From Plotosus lineatus (Eukaryota > Chordata > Actinopteri > Siluriformes > Plotosidae), in the NCBI GenBank assembly GCA_024760905.1, contig CM045731.1, forward strand, positions 54,952,501 through 55,016,500: DNA of 64,000 nucleotides, given 5' to 3'. Below the pieces are notes generated by a model. The model was not told the DNA's origin and did no database searches. It saw nothing but the letters and a program-made list of their open reading frames with translations. Position 1 is the stretch's first letter, and every line of letters starts with the position of its first letter. The translations under genes were made by a program, and so were the position numbers. Shown one piece after another: positions 10,801-34,194 of the stretch.

Positions 10801-11212
10801 AGCCTCGACCCTCTTCCGCAGTTTGACATGATTTATCCATGAAAGCCTCAGTGCCTATGGTTTCCCCCTCAGAGAATTCCTGTGATGCTTGAGACCCTCT
10901 GTAGATCTTTTTGGCCATTCTTCAGGGTGTGATTTGACCCTCTGGTGATTTATATATGTAAGTGTGGATGTGGTGTGGCTACTGCGGCTGGGTGAACTGC
11001 TCCATGGGAAATGCTGCACAGAAAATATTTCTTAGGGTTAGATGTTAGATGTTAATTTGAGAAACAATTAAGTCATGGTGACTTCTTAAGAGAGAGAGGT
11101 TGTAATAATTTGCTTGTGTTTATTGTGCTGTATTAGTTTCATTGCATACATTATACTGAATGTAAAGAACGAAACATAACACACTTTAATGACATGTTGT
11201 TTATAGGAAAGT

Positions 11213-11280
11213 ATAAATATAATAATATAATAATATAATAATATAATAATATAATAATATAATATAAATAATATAATAGT
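11213..11280. repeat. (AATAT)n-like tract
   Basis: Repeating ATAATAATAT units. Confidence 0.9.
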
Positions 11281-11289
11281 AATAAATAG

Positions 11290-11360
11290 TCTGCCCACCT
11301 CAGCTGACTCTGGGTGAAGGTGGTATACACCCTGAACAGCTGGCCAGGCCGTAGCAGGGC

Positions 11361-11397
<37 letters not shown>

Positions 11398-11440
11398 CAT
11401 TCACACTGACACTCGCACCTAGGGCTGAGGTTCAGACCTT
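11290..11440 (-). repeat. SINE family 2 fragment with (CA)n
   Basis: CACCTCAGCTGACTCTGGGT, TACACCCTGAACAGCTGGCC, a (CA)n run at 11364-11394, then CATTCACACTGACACTCGCA. Confidence 0.6.
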
Positions 11441-11689
11441 GGAACATGCAATTAACCCACTGTGCATGTTTTTATGAGATGGTTGGGGTTTCACTTTTGA
11501 AGGTCAGAGGTAATAGTCACAAATGACAGTTCACATATGGTTTCGGATTAGTGCCCCATAGTAACGGTATGTCTACCTGTATTAGTTTCAAAGTTAGTAG
11601 CGCTCAGTCCTAGAGAAATTTGTGACCTGGGTCTGACTTTCATTTCTGACCTTGACCTTCTAAAATCACATTATCTCAGTGACTCAGCC

Positions 11690-11850
11690 AGAGTACTGTT
11701 CCTACAACTCACTTAGTCATTTGCCAAATCACTTAATCCTTCTAGGGTCACGGAGAGTCTGGAGCTTATCTCAGCCAACACTGAGTGAAAACTGTGGGGG
11801 GATGGGGCTGGAGTACCCAGAGGAAACCCACGCATACATACTGTCGGACA
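11690..11850 (-). repeat. SINE family 2 fragment
   Basis: CTTCTAGGGTCACGGAGAGT, CTCAGCCAACACTGAGTGAA, AGTACCCAGAGGAAACCCAC in minus orientation. Confidence 0.6.
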
Positions 11851-12369
11851 TAATCATATGTGATGTAGAAGAATGCAAAAAACGAGGTGAAATGACTCGA
11901 GCGTGACCTTGGAAATATGAATTTGTGTACTGTATCAAAAATTTTGATTGGAAAGATATTAAAGTGCTCATTCTCAGACATTCCATCACGCTTCCCTGTG
12001 TAAGGTAATCATTTAGAGATGGGTGTCCTTGCACTGAGTGTTTTATGACCACTCTGGGAGAGATTTTATATTCCTTGCATTAACTGCTGTTTACGCAGAC
12101 AGCAGGGACAGTATTTCCTCAAGCAAATCACAAGTGCCTCAGCATCCCAAGCTGCTTATTCAAATACAGTACACATGTCTGCTACGTAAATCAGCTTGCC
12201 GAATATCTGGCGTGGCGAATTGATCGAACGTGGCCCAAAAACAAACAGAGCCATTTAGCTGTTTGGCAAAGCATTGATTCTCTGTGCCTCCTTAAACTGG
12301 GGATTTATGAGAGCGCTGTTGTTTCTCTGAGAACTGTAATTCTTCCCTGGATAGAACCAAACTATCAGT

Positions 12370-12411
<42 letters not shown>

Positions 12412-13300
12412 ACAGAAGGGCGTAAACACAAAGTACTGGAGATTCAGTGAAAGCTGGAGGACGGTGCGGTGGCTGTGTTATTTATTAACGCAGGAAAAAG
12501 TTGTTACAGGACTGTTGGTCTTGAGTAAAAGCCAGTGTTGGCAATTATGGAGTCACGCATGTGTGAGTGTGTCAGTGGCACTGATACTACAGTCCTGGAC
12601 ACACTCCATGTCTGCATCTGGTTCTATCTATCTGTCTTCTACACTTTTCTCTCTCTGTGTTATTCACTCATTACTCCATGTTGCAGTATATATCTGTTTC
12701 ACTATGCAGTAGTATCCACAGTACGGTCTATTGATCCAGAAATTTCAGGGATTCGTACATAGGGTTTGGTTTCTTATATGTTATAGATAAGGACAAAAAC
12801 ACTTGGAGGTATTGAGGAAAAGTGGAGATATCACCATCTGTAGATACCACCAAGTTTAGATACTATTACTGCTATCACTGTTACTAAGTGCAGTACTGAA
12901 GGAAATGTAATGGTTAGCTTTATGAGTTAGCATTTTAGCTAATTTTTGGACATGGGAATTGTGTTCCGTGTGTTTTCTCATTTCACACAGTTCGATCCAC
13001 ATGTGTGTGTAATGAGATTCTTCCCAGCTCATATCACTGACGAGCACTGATAAAAAATAAAAAAAAAACAACAAACACTTTCCCTGTACTCTACCTGCCC
13101 TAATGCAGCATTATTCTAAAAAAAAAAAAAAGATAACTGTTTTACAATAAAATCAGTTCTGAACTGGTAACTAAATCAGATTTGGATTTTCAGTACAAAA
13201 CAATGCAGAAAATTTAAAAATAAATTCATTTGTAGCAAGTGGCATACTGTGTAAACAATCCTGTGCAAACTATTCCTTTAATTCGTAGGGGTCAATGACA
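11851..13300. other. Intergenic DNA upstream of the elastase gene
   Basis: Holds an (AG)n run at 12370-12408 and a repeat-poor block at about 12040-12360 that could be regulatory. No exon recognised. Proximal 200 bp are AT-rich. Confidence 0.4.
12370..12408. repeat. (AG)n microsatellite
   Basis: Uninterrupted GA repeat. Confidence 0.95.
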
Positions 13301-13304
13301 GCCA

Positions 13305-13310
13305 TATAAG
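13305..13310 (+). promoter_or_regulatory. TATA box of the elastase gene
   Basis: TATAAG lies 37 nt upstream of the ATG at 13342. This implies transcription starting within a few bases of the start codon, as is usual for pancreatic protease genes with very short 5' UTRs. No clear PTF1 bipartite site was found; a weak CCTGTG...TTCC arrangement at about 13271-13285 is only suggestive. Confidence 0.6.
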
Positions 13311-13341
13311 CTCAGTACCGGACATCCACACTGACACACAG

Positions 13342-25506
<12,165 letters not shown>

Positions 25507-25585
25507 GAATCTCTCCTAGATAACTGGCAGAATCACTGGCGAGAATAATCAAGCCCATTCTCTACTGTATGAGCATGAACCCTTT

Positions 25586-25591
25586 AATAAA
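25586..25591 (+). terminator. Poly(A) signal of the elastase gene
   Basis: AATAAA 80 nt after the stop codon. A short 3' UTR of roughly 100 nt is typical of pancreatic enzyme mRNAs. Confidence 0.7.
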
Positions 25592-26029
25592 CCCATTATT
25601 CAGTGCTGCATTAGACTGTCAGTCTTGATTCGAAGGCACATGTGTGTGTTTTATACATTAACTTTCATGGCATGCCAGCTAACCACTGGCACGTCTGCAT
25701 AGTGGTGCACTTCTCAAGTGTGTTGATCCTCTGTCTTATTCAATATTCTGGATTAAAGTAAATTGTTGAGGTCTGCACAGTCAGTTAGACCCAGCATTAA
25801 GAACTTGTAAACTACTTTCTGGAACCTAGACAGGTTCAACACTGGTCTGATACCTTGGAGCTCTTGCATTAAGTTTTAGCTTTTAAAATACTTAAATGAC
25901 ATCTTTTATGGTGTTGTGCTCTTGAATTATCAAATCCAATCGGTCAGATTTGTATACCAAATTTATGTTCATGCTATCATTTCAAAACATTAAGGTTTCT
26001 ATACAAACACTAATTTGCAGAGACCATCG

Positions 26030-26150
26030 CAGGCCAACACACACAACCATTCACACTTACACAGACACACCCAAGTCCAGGATTCAAACCCAGGATCTTC
26101 TGCTGTGAGGCGGATGTGCTCATCACTACACCACCATACTGCTCTGTAGA
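26030..26150 (-). repeat. SINE family 2 fragment
   Basis: ATTCAAACCCAGGATCTTCT, GCTCATCACTACACCACCAT: minus-strand head. Confidence 0.7.
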
Positions 26151-26417
26151 TGATATATGATTAATAATTAAAGTCTATCTTTCTGGGAAGGAGTCTTCAA
26201 GGCCAGTGTGAGTTTGTATCTCTCATGGTAATAATAAACCTTTCTTTCTTTCTTTCTTTCTGTAAGAAAGAATCTATTGAAGAAAATATATCAACACATT
26301 TTGACCAATCAGAATGGAGAATCATGAGGTGCTATATTATATATTAACAGGTCATCTGGACTTATAGTCAATAATACTGGTAGTAGTAATAGTATGTGTG
26401 TGTGTGTGTGTGTGTGT

Positions 26418-26459
<42 letters not shown>

Positions 26460-27037
26460 CAGCCAAACCCCAATTTTTCCAAACAGATAAGAGGAAGCAG
26501 AGACCTCTCAGATCAGTCACATCAGTTGCCGATCAAGTCCAGGCTTCAGGGTGTGTGAAAATGACTATGAGTGTACGAGGTATGTGTGCCTGAAAAAGGA
26601 GAGTGAAAGAGAGAGCGAGAGAGAGAGAGACCTGGAAAGAAGGTGGATAAATTAGTCATGATGTATAACCTTGAGTTGAAATTGCTACCATTCCAACTCC
26701 ATCGAGGTTTGATCAAATTGAAGGCCTGACTTAGAAAAAAAATAGATTTGCCCCTCAATCCCTCGTTCTTTTAGCGTTTATTTCATTTTTGCATTGCCTT
26801 GAGATGACAGAGAAGAGGGATGAGTATGTGTGTGGGAAGGGAAAGGTAATTACATTTGTGTGTGAGTGTGTATGAAGTGATTAGTGTCGGAAGAGTTTTC
26901 CGGACAATTGAGCTGGTGTGGTGGTTTCTGTTGTGTTTCTGGATGAAATTCCTGAAAGTCTTAAAATTTCCACCAACAGCTGATCCTTAATTTTGTGTGT
27001 GTGTCTTTAAATGTACATCATGGTTTTGCATATCCAC

Positions 27038-27045
<8 letters not shown>
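26151..27045. other. Non-coding interval with microsatellites
   Basis: (TTTC)n near 26240-26262, (TG)n then (AG)n at 26395-26454, GA-rich at 26600-26630. No gene seen. Confidence 0.5.

Positions 27046-27119
<74 letters not shown>
27046..27119. repeat. (AT)n microsatellite
   Basis: About 74 bp of TA repeat. Confidence 0.95.
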
Positions 27120-27120
<1 letters not shown>

Positions 27121-27239
27121 TTGGGGGGGAAGCACACAGAAACATACTCCAACGTGTCCTTTTCCTGTCGAGAAAAAGAAGTTCCAGCTTCACTTCTGTC
27201 TGCTATAAAGTTCTGACACTGAAGACTCAGACATTTGTC

Positions 27240-27500
27240 GAAGCTCTTAATCCTGCTAGGGTTACAAGGAGGTTGGTGCCTCTCTCAGCCAACATTGAGC
27301 GATGGCCAACTAGTAACAATATGGAGTTAGCCTAATATGTGTGTCTTTTGACTGGGAGGACTCTAGAATTCACAGAATAAAAACACCTTAACAGGTGGAG
27401 AACATGCAAACTTTACACAGAAACGTTCAAGGCTGGGACTTGAACCCAGGAACTGCTTGTAGTGTCGTGTGTGTGCATACCACTACATCACCGTACCATT
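27240..27500 (-). repeat. SINE family 2 copy
   Basis: AATCCTGCTAGGGTTACAAG, GGTGGAGAACATGCAAACTT, CATACCACTACATCACCGTA. Confidence 0.7.
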
Positions 27501-27514
27501 TTTTTTTCATCATC

Positions 27515-27846
27515 CAGGGCAGCGATTCTTTTGTTTGGTGGATTACTTATCCTAAGGACGGGGGGGGGGTTCAAGCCCCACTATCAATGGGTTCTTAATG
27601 CTGTCCCCACAGTGCAGCTAACTGGGTTATCAATGGCCGGCTGTGTCTCTCATTATCTGTGGTGAGAAGCGTGTAAAAAAACCCATTGTTGTCTTTTGTC
27701 AAGAGTAGGCTGCATATCCGTCAGCAAGTTTCTGCCATGCGATGGCCTGGCTAGCTGTACTCCGCCCTAATCCAAATTTGGCTGAGATGGGCACCAGTTT
27801 CTATGTGACCCTAATTAGAATTAAGTGGCTCAGGAATTAATGAACG
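27515..27846 (+). mobile_element. SINE family 1, L2-like tail
   Basis: GGTTCAAGCCCCAC Box B, CAGTGCAGCTAACTGGGTTA core, then GCGATGGCCTGGCTAGCTG ... AATTAGAATTAAGTGGCTCA end. Confidence 0.8.
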
Positions 27847-28500
27847 AGTTATTTTACCCTGTTTGTGTAAAAAATCAGTCACAATTATAGAATTGACATT
27901 TTGGCCAATCGGAATTAAAAATCATAATATAATTGGTATGGAACTAAACTAACTCAAGTTTGGCACTGTTAATCCTTTTCTGACACAGTTTTAGCTTTTA
28001 ATATTTATTCATACATACACTTGCGTAATAAGTGAGTTTTTTTATTCAATTGGTTTTCCGTTTCCTTTCTCAGCCCAGAGAAATATTTCAAAGTGATCTT
28101 CCGCAGTCCTCATACAGTTGAAAATTGCTCCAAAATGCCCGAAACCCAACTCTCAAATGGTAATGCCTCTCCTCGGTGAGTGCCTTGCCAGGAAATAAGC
28201 ACACAGCCTCAACTGTGAAATGCGTAAATAGCATGTATTTAAACCATAACTAATACTTTAACTTTGGAAAAACAAAAAGGCTCTCACAACTACACTATAG
28301 TTTAGTGGATTAGGAAATCACCCATTGAGAAGATCAAATTTATTCTTAATATAGGATTACTTCACTTCATAGAATCTGGCAACATCTCTGCTACCTTGAT
28401 GGAGTTCCTCAGGATAGATTTCAGCCAAACATCTCCGTGAAGTTCACTGGGGAATGGAAGGAAAGATGGAAATTGAAATATTTGTGATTATTTTTCTGCT
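27847..28500. other. Gene-free interval with one candidate exon
   Basis: At 28074-28175 (+) a TTTCCTTTCTCAG acceptor is followed by 33 open codons (PEKYFKVIFRSPHTVENC ...) and a CG|GTGAGT donor. Not recognised as any family; could be chance or a conserved non-coding element. Confidence 0.3.
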
Positions 28501-28504
28501 CATA

Positions 28505-29210
28505 TACAGTAGTCTCATTTAAATATCCTTAGCAGTATACAGTACTCTCATGTACACATTTTACTTCAGCAATCATTAAAAACCTCATGTTTTATTTTAC
28601 TTCATAGTTTTACATGAAATCATCTCATTTTTAATTTTATATCTCAGCAATCCTTTAAAAATGCTCATGTTTTATTTTACCTCCCATCTTTACACAAAAT
28701 ACCCTTACAGTTAACATTTTTACCTCAGAAATCATTAAAAAAATGCTCATATGTTTAATTTTACCTCATACTTTCACAAGAAATAATCTTGTGTTTAACA
28801 TTATACCTGAGTATTTTTTTTTAAAAGGTTGATATGTTTTATTTCACTTGATACTTTTGCATTGAATACTCTTGTGTTCAACAAATTATCCCAGGAATGA
28901 TTAAATAATGCTGATATGTTTTATTTTACTTCATACTTTCACATTAGATATTCTTATGTTCAACAATTTTAGCTCAGTAATCATAAAAATACTCATGGCT
29001 TATTTTACCGACTACTTATATTGGGAAATATTCTCATGTTCATTTTTTAAAATACTCATTTTATTTTACTCCTACTTTCACATTAAATATTGTCATGTAT
29101 GATAATGTATCTCAGCAGTAATTTTAAAATATGCTCATTTTATTTTAACTTGTGCTTTTACATGAAATACTCTAATGTTCAACAATTTTACCTCAACAAC
29201 ACTTTGCCTC
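28505..29210. repeat. Degenerate ~80-bp minisatellite, about nine units
   Basis: Units begin near 28586, 28663, 28743, 28827, 28910, 28990, 29052 and 29129, each with ATGCTCATRTTTTATTTTAC, CTTTCACA-GAAATA, TTCAACAATTTTACCTCAG. A partial unit precedes them and a stray relative lies at 29490-29560. Confidence 0.8.
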
Positions 29211-29804
29211 CTTTTCAGCAGAGTACCGCACATAAGTACACAAAATATTTGATATGCAGATATCTCACACATAAACAAATAATGCTACTTTCATAAATAC
29301 AAAACAAATTTACACTACCTCACATTTACTGTTTCACCTCAAAACACAATATGCTTTACCGTATATGCCTCACATATCCATAAAATACATTCACACAAAC
29401 CTGAGAAAACCAAAACACACTTATATACAAACATTGATATTTACTTTTTTAATTCATGTATCCACATTGTAAATTTACATACAGGTAGAACATTCTTAAT
29501 GCTTATTTTACCTCCCACCGTTACACAAAATCTCCTTACAGCCAATATTCCAGTCAAACAGCAAAGAAATATTCAGTATTTTACTCACTCAAAACCTCCC
29601 ACATCTTCTTCGATCATAAATGCAGAATGGTCTTAGATCTATGTAAAGCACGAGATAGGTTGTCAATGCGAACAAAATCCTTTACAACATTTGAGCAGTT
29701 TTTGGAAGGTTTTCTGTTTTATTATTAGTATTATTTTATCCTGGCCCGCCCTCTAGTGGGAAGTTTATTAATAAAACCTCAAAATACTTGTATTAGACTT
29801 GTTC
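29211..29804. other. AT-rich non-coding interval
   Basis: No gene. Contains CGCCCTCTAGTGGG at 29747-29760, a candidate CTCF core on the minus strand. Confidence 0.4.
29747..29760 (-). promoter_or_regulatory. CTCF-like motif
   Basis: Minus strand reads CCCACTAGAGGGCG; core CCACTAGAGGGCG fits the CTCF consensus. Adjacent to LINE copy B. Confidence 0.4.
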
Positions 29805-31784
29805 TTTTCCTTTCGGATGTTCCCTTCAGGGGTCGCCACCGCAAATCATCTGCCTCCATCTCACCCTGTCCTCTGCATCTTCCTCTCTTATGCCAACGAC
29901 CTTCATGTCCTCCTTCACCACATCTATAAATATTTTCTTTGGTCTTCCTCTAGGCCTTCTGCCTGGCAGTTCCAACCTCAGCATCCTACTACAAATGTAT
30001 TCACTATCCCTCCTCTGTACATGTCCAAACCATCTCAATCTATCCCCTCAGACTTTGTCTCCAATACCTCTAACATCAGCTGTCCCTTTGATGTATTCAT
30101 TCTTGATCCTATCCATCCTCGTTACTCCCATCCTGCATCATACTAACATACTTCTCTGCCACTTCAGACTTCCTCATGCAATACCACAGTTCCTCTCTCG
30201 GCACCCTGTCATATGCTTTCTCCAGATCCACAAAGGAACAATACAGCTTCCTCTTGCCTTCTCTGTACTTCTCTATTAACATCCTCAAAGCAAACACTGC
30301 ATCTGTGGTGCTCGTTCTTGGCATGGAACCAAACTGTTGTTCACAAATGCTGACCTCTGCCCTTAGTCTAGCTTCCACTATTCTTTCCCGAAACTTCATC
30401 GTATGGCTCATCAACTTTATCCCTCTGTAGTTGCTACAACTTCCTGGTCCTCAACAGTCACCTCTTCTACTCTTTTTTCCTCTCTCATTTTCCTCATTCC
30501 TCAGCTCTTCAAAGTACTCTTTCCATACTGTATAGATCATTTTCTCCCTCTTTACTATCCAACCTATCATACAAGTCATCATACACCCTCTGTTTGGCCT
30601 TAGCCACTGCTACTTTCGCCTTACGCTGTGTCTCCCTGTACTCCTGTTTACTCTCTTCGGTCCTCTCAATGTCCCACTTCTTCTTGGCTAACCTTTTCCT
30701 TTGTACACACTCCTGCACTTCCTCATTCCACCACCAAGTCTCCTTATCTACTTTCCTTCCAGAGGATACACCAAGTACTCTCCTAGCTGTGTCCCTGATC
30801 ACATTTGCTGTGGTTGTCCAGTCATTTGGAAGCACTTCCTGGCCACCCAAAGCCTGTTTCAACTCCTCCTTGAAGACAACACGACACTCTTCCTTTTTCA
30901 GCTTCCACCACTTTGTCTTCTGCTCTGCCTTTGCCTTTTTCACCTTTCTCACCATCAGAGTCATCCTGCACACCACCATCCTATGCTGTTTGGCAACACT
31001 CTCACCCACGATGACTTTGCAGTCACTGACTTCCTTCAAATTACATCGCCTACACAAGATGTAGTCTACCTGTGTGCGCCTACCTCCGCTTTCATAAGTC
31101 ACCCTATGCTCCTGTTTCTTCTCAAAGAAAGTATTCACCACAGCCATTTCCATCCTTTTTGCAAAATCTATCAACATCTGTCCTTCTGCGTTCCTGTCCT
31201 GGATACCAAACCTGCCCATCACTTCCTCGTCCCCTCTGTTGCCTGCCCCAACATGTCCATTGAAGTCTGCACCTATGACCACTCTTTCACCTCTGGGGGT
31301 ACTCTGCATCACTTCATCTAAGTCACTCCAGAATCTCTCCTTCTCTTCTAGCTCACATCCTGCCTGTGGGGCATAAGCACTAACAACATTGAGCATTACA
31401 CCTTCAATTTCTAACTTGAGATTCATCACTCTGTCTGACACTCTTTTCACTTTTAGAACATTCCTGACAAACTCCTCCTTCAAGATGACTCCGACTCCAT
31501 TTCTCTTCCCATCCACACCGTGATAAAATAGCTTAAACCCTGCTCCTAAACTTTTAGCTTTGCTACCTTTCCACCTGGTCTCCTGAACACACAGTATGTC
31601 CACCTTCCTCCTCTGCATCATGTCAACCAGCTCTCTACCTTTTCTGTGCATAGTTCCAACATTCAAAGTCCCCACTCTCAGTCCTAGACTCATGCCTTTC
31701 CTCTTCTCTCTCTGCCTACGGACACGCCTCCCACCTCTCCTTCTTCGATGTCTTCGACCAACAGTAGTCCAATTTCCATCATAA
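29805..31784 (-). pseudogene. RTE-type LINE, copy B, internally deleted
   Basis: Minus frame 30509-31840 encodes the apurinic-type endonuclease (VQETRWKGSKAKSLGAG, IGADFNGHVGAGNRGDEE, QHRMVVC) and linker. RT fingers remain at 30109-30414 (TTDAVFALRMLIEKYREG, VDLEKAYDRVP); then sequence jumps near 30138 straight to the C-terminus (RWFGHVQRR at 29826-30038). The FADD region is gone. 5' end truncated at about 31784. Confidence 0.9.
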
Positions 31785-31890
31785 CAATTAAATATTAAAA
31801 AATAATTCATAAGATGTAAATAAAATATAAACACACACACATACAGACGTGCACCTCACACAGATGCGCACCTCACATAAAAATGTAAGA
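31785..31890. mobile_element. Fragment of the 803-bp hAT family
   Basis: TTCATAAGATGTAAATAAA and CGCACCTCACATAAAAATGT match 8325-8440, immediately beyond the truncated 5' end of LINE copy B. Confidence 0.65.
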
Positions 31891-32124
31891 AGTTTTGTTG
31901 GGTTGTGTTTTTTGCTTTGTTTTTGTTTGGGGTATTTTTGCAGAATTGGCCTTGTTTTGCTGCATTTTCCTTAATTTCCTTATTTTTTAATTTTTTGAGG
32001 AATATTTTTGAAAATCCCGCGATGCACTGAAGCCACAGAAACAGAAGCACGAAGTAGCGCTATATATAGCGGTAACCAAAACTTAAGAGTAACATAGAGC
32101 TGCCCTGATGGAATGCTGCAAATT

Positions 32125-32340
32125 GTGGTAGCCATGGTCTAATGATTATAGCAGTGGGTTTGGAACATCAACCCGATTCACAAACCAGCAGGATATGTGT
32201 GACAGTAAAGGGAGTGAGCTATACCCTCCCTTCCTACATCTTCATGGCTGAAGTATCCTTGTGCAAGGCACATACCCTAAACTGCTTTCCAGGTAGCCCG
32301 ATGTGTGGCAGCCCACTGCTCTGATGGGGGGTTTTCGCAA
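32125..32340 (+). mobile_element. tRNA-headed SINE, family 3
   Basis: GTAGCCATGGTCTAATGATT head, GATTCACAAACCAGCAGGAT Box B area, GGGAGTGAGCTATACCCTCC, CTTGTGCAAGGCACATACCC; lacks the usual tail. Confidence 0.7.
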
Positions 32341-32382
32341 AAAAAAACAAGATCCCTGGGGAGGTAATTGCCTCATTTACAA

Positions 32383-32735
32383 TACAGTAGGCCTTTGACT
32401 ATTCAAAGCTTCTGCACTCGGTTTGCATATTCGCAGACTGCCGAGCAACTCTTAAGTGATTCAAATTCAGCCAATGGCTGTCCTCCTTCCTGCTGATTGG
32501 TTGAGATGATATAACGCCCCTTTTTCCCCATTCGCGAACAAGTTGTCAATTTTAGTGTGTTTTAATGCACATTTAAGTTCTATGATGCCACTCAAAAGCC
32601 TGCTAAGCACCAGAAAAAGGTAATGACGTTGGATGTGTCTTCTGAAGAAATAAGACTTTCTCCGGAAGAAATGACAGTTTCCTCTGAGGTGCCTGAAGAG
32701 GAATAATCGTCTGAACTGTTGTAAAACACTCCACT
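32383..32735 (+). mobile_element. Tigger/pogo-like remnant, second copy
   Basis: TACAGTAGGCCTTTGACTAT end, ATTCAAATTCAGCCAATGGC subterminal part, then a short coding trace in which a Tigger-like start (KKVMTLD) runs directly into an acidic C-terminal tail (VSSEEIRLSPEE ... VPEEE, stop). Opposite orientation to 1570-2010. Confidence 0.65.
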
Positions 32736-32754
32736 CATCTTCTTTTTTTCCTTT

Positions 32755-34013
32755 CAGCTTTTCCCTTCAGGGGTCGCCACAGCAAACCATCTGCCTCCAT
32801 CTCACCCTTCTACTCTTACTCCAACTACCTTCATGTCCTCGTTCACCACATCCGTAAATATTCTCTTTGGTCTTCCTCTAGGTTTTCTGCCTGGTAGTTC
32901 TAACCTCAGCATCCTACTACCAATATACTCACTATCCCTCCTCTGTACATGTTCAAACCATCTCAATCTAGCCTCTCTGACTTTGTCTCCAAAACCTCTA
33001 ACATGTGCGGTCCCTCTGATGGACTCATTCTTGATCCTATCCATCCTCGTTACTCCCAAAGAGAACCTCAACATTTTCATCTCTGCTACCTCCACCTCTG
33101 CCTCCTGTCTTTTCCCCAGTGCCACTTTCTCTAAACCATATAACATTGCTGTCCTTATCACCATGTTGTACACTTTTCCTTTCATTCTTGCCAATACCTT
33201 CCTATCACACATCACACCGGACACTTTTCTCCAACCATTCCAACCTGCCTGTACACGCTTCTTCACTTCTTTTCTACACTCTCCATTGCTCTGGATTGTT
33301 GAGCCTGAGTACTTAAAATCCTCCACCTTCTTTATCTCTGCTCCCTGTAACTTCACCGTTCCTCTTGGGTCCTTGTCATTAACACACATGTATTCTGTTT
33401 TACTGAGGCTAACCTTCATTCCCCTCCTTTCCAGGGCATACCTCCACCTCTCTAGATTTTCCTGTTTACTCTCTTCGGTCCTCTCTATGTCCCACTTCTT
33501 CTTAGCTAACCTCTTCTTTTGTCCACACTCCTGCACTTCTTCATTCCACCACCAAGTCTGCTTATCTACTCTCCTTCCAGAGGACACACCAAGTACTCTC
33601 CGACCTGTCTCCCTGATCACATTAGCTGTAGTTGTCCAGTCATCTGGAAGCACTTCCTGACCACCCAAAGCCTGTTTCAACTCCTTCTTGAAGACAACAC
33701 GACCCTCTTCCTTTTTCAGCTTCCACCACTTTGTCTTCTGCTCTGCCTTTGCCTTTTTCACCTTTCTCACCATCAGCATCATCCTGCACACCACCATCCT
33801 ATGCTATTTGCCAACACTCAATCCCACTACTATTTTGCAGTCATTGACTTCCTTCAAATTGCATTGTCTACACACGATGTAGTCATGAGGGGGCAAATGC
33901 AGCCATGACGGGGGCACAAGCCAGTGCTCTCACTCATGCCGGCCCCAAGCCCGGATAAATGCAGAGGATTGTGTTAGGAAGGGCATCTGACTTAAAACCT
34001 GAGCCAGATCAAT
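32755..34013 (-). pseudogene. RTE-type LINE, copy C, internal deletion and inverted 5' end
   Basis: Minus frame 32802-33797 (331 aa) fuses the endonuclease-RT linker (...WDIERTEESKQE) in frame to the RT end (NLERWRYALERRGMK) at 33460-33464, skipping the palm including FADD. From 33897 to about 34013 the LINE 5' UTR appears in plus orientation, starting exactly at its 5' terminus (ATGCAGCC). Confidence 0.88.
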
Positions 34014-34194
34014 ATGAAAATCACTAATATATTGGTAGCAAACATATACCAGTTATAGTCCTGATCAGCCATTACACTAACACCACTTGGCTGAGCTGGC
34101 CTGCTGCAGTGCAGCTGCATACACATAAAGTTGTGATGCACTGTGTTCTGACACCTTTCTGCCAGCATCATCTATTTCAGCAGTTTCTATAACA

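Noticed and set aside
12368..12712. 114-codon frame starting with Arg-Glu repeats
   Set aside because: Begins in (AG)n and has no recognisable domain or splice context.
30701..31321. Plus-strand frames over LINE copies (for example 206 codons here, 340 at 44005, 331 at 38817)
   Set aside because: Antisense shadows of minus-strand LINE coding sequence; Leu/Ser/Pro-rich with no domain.
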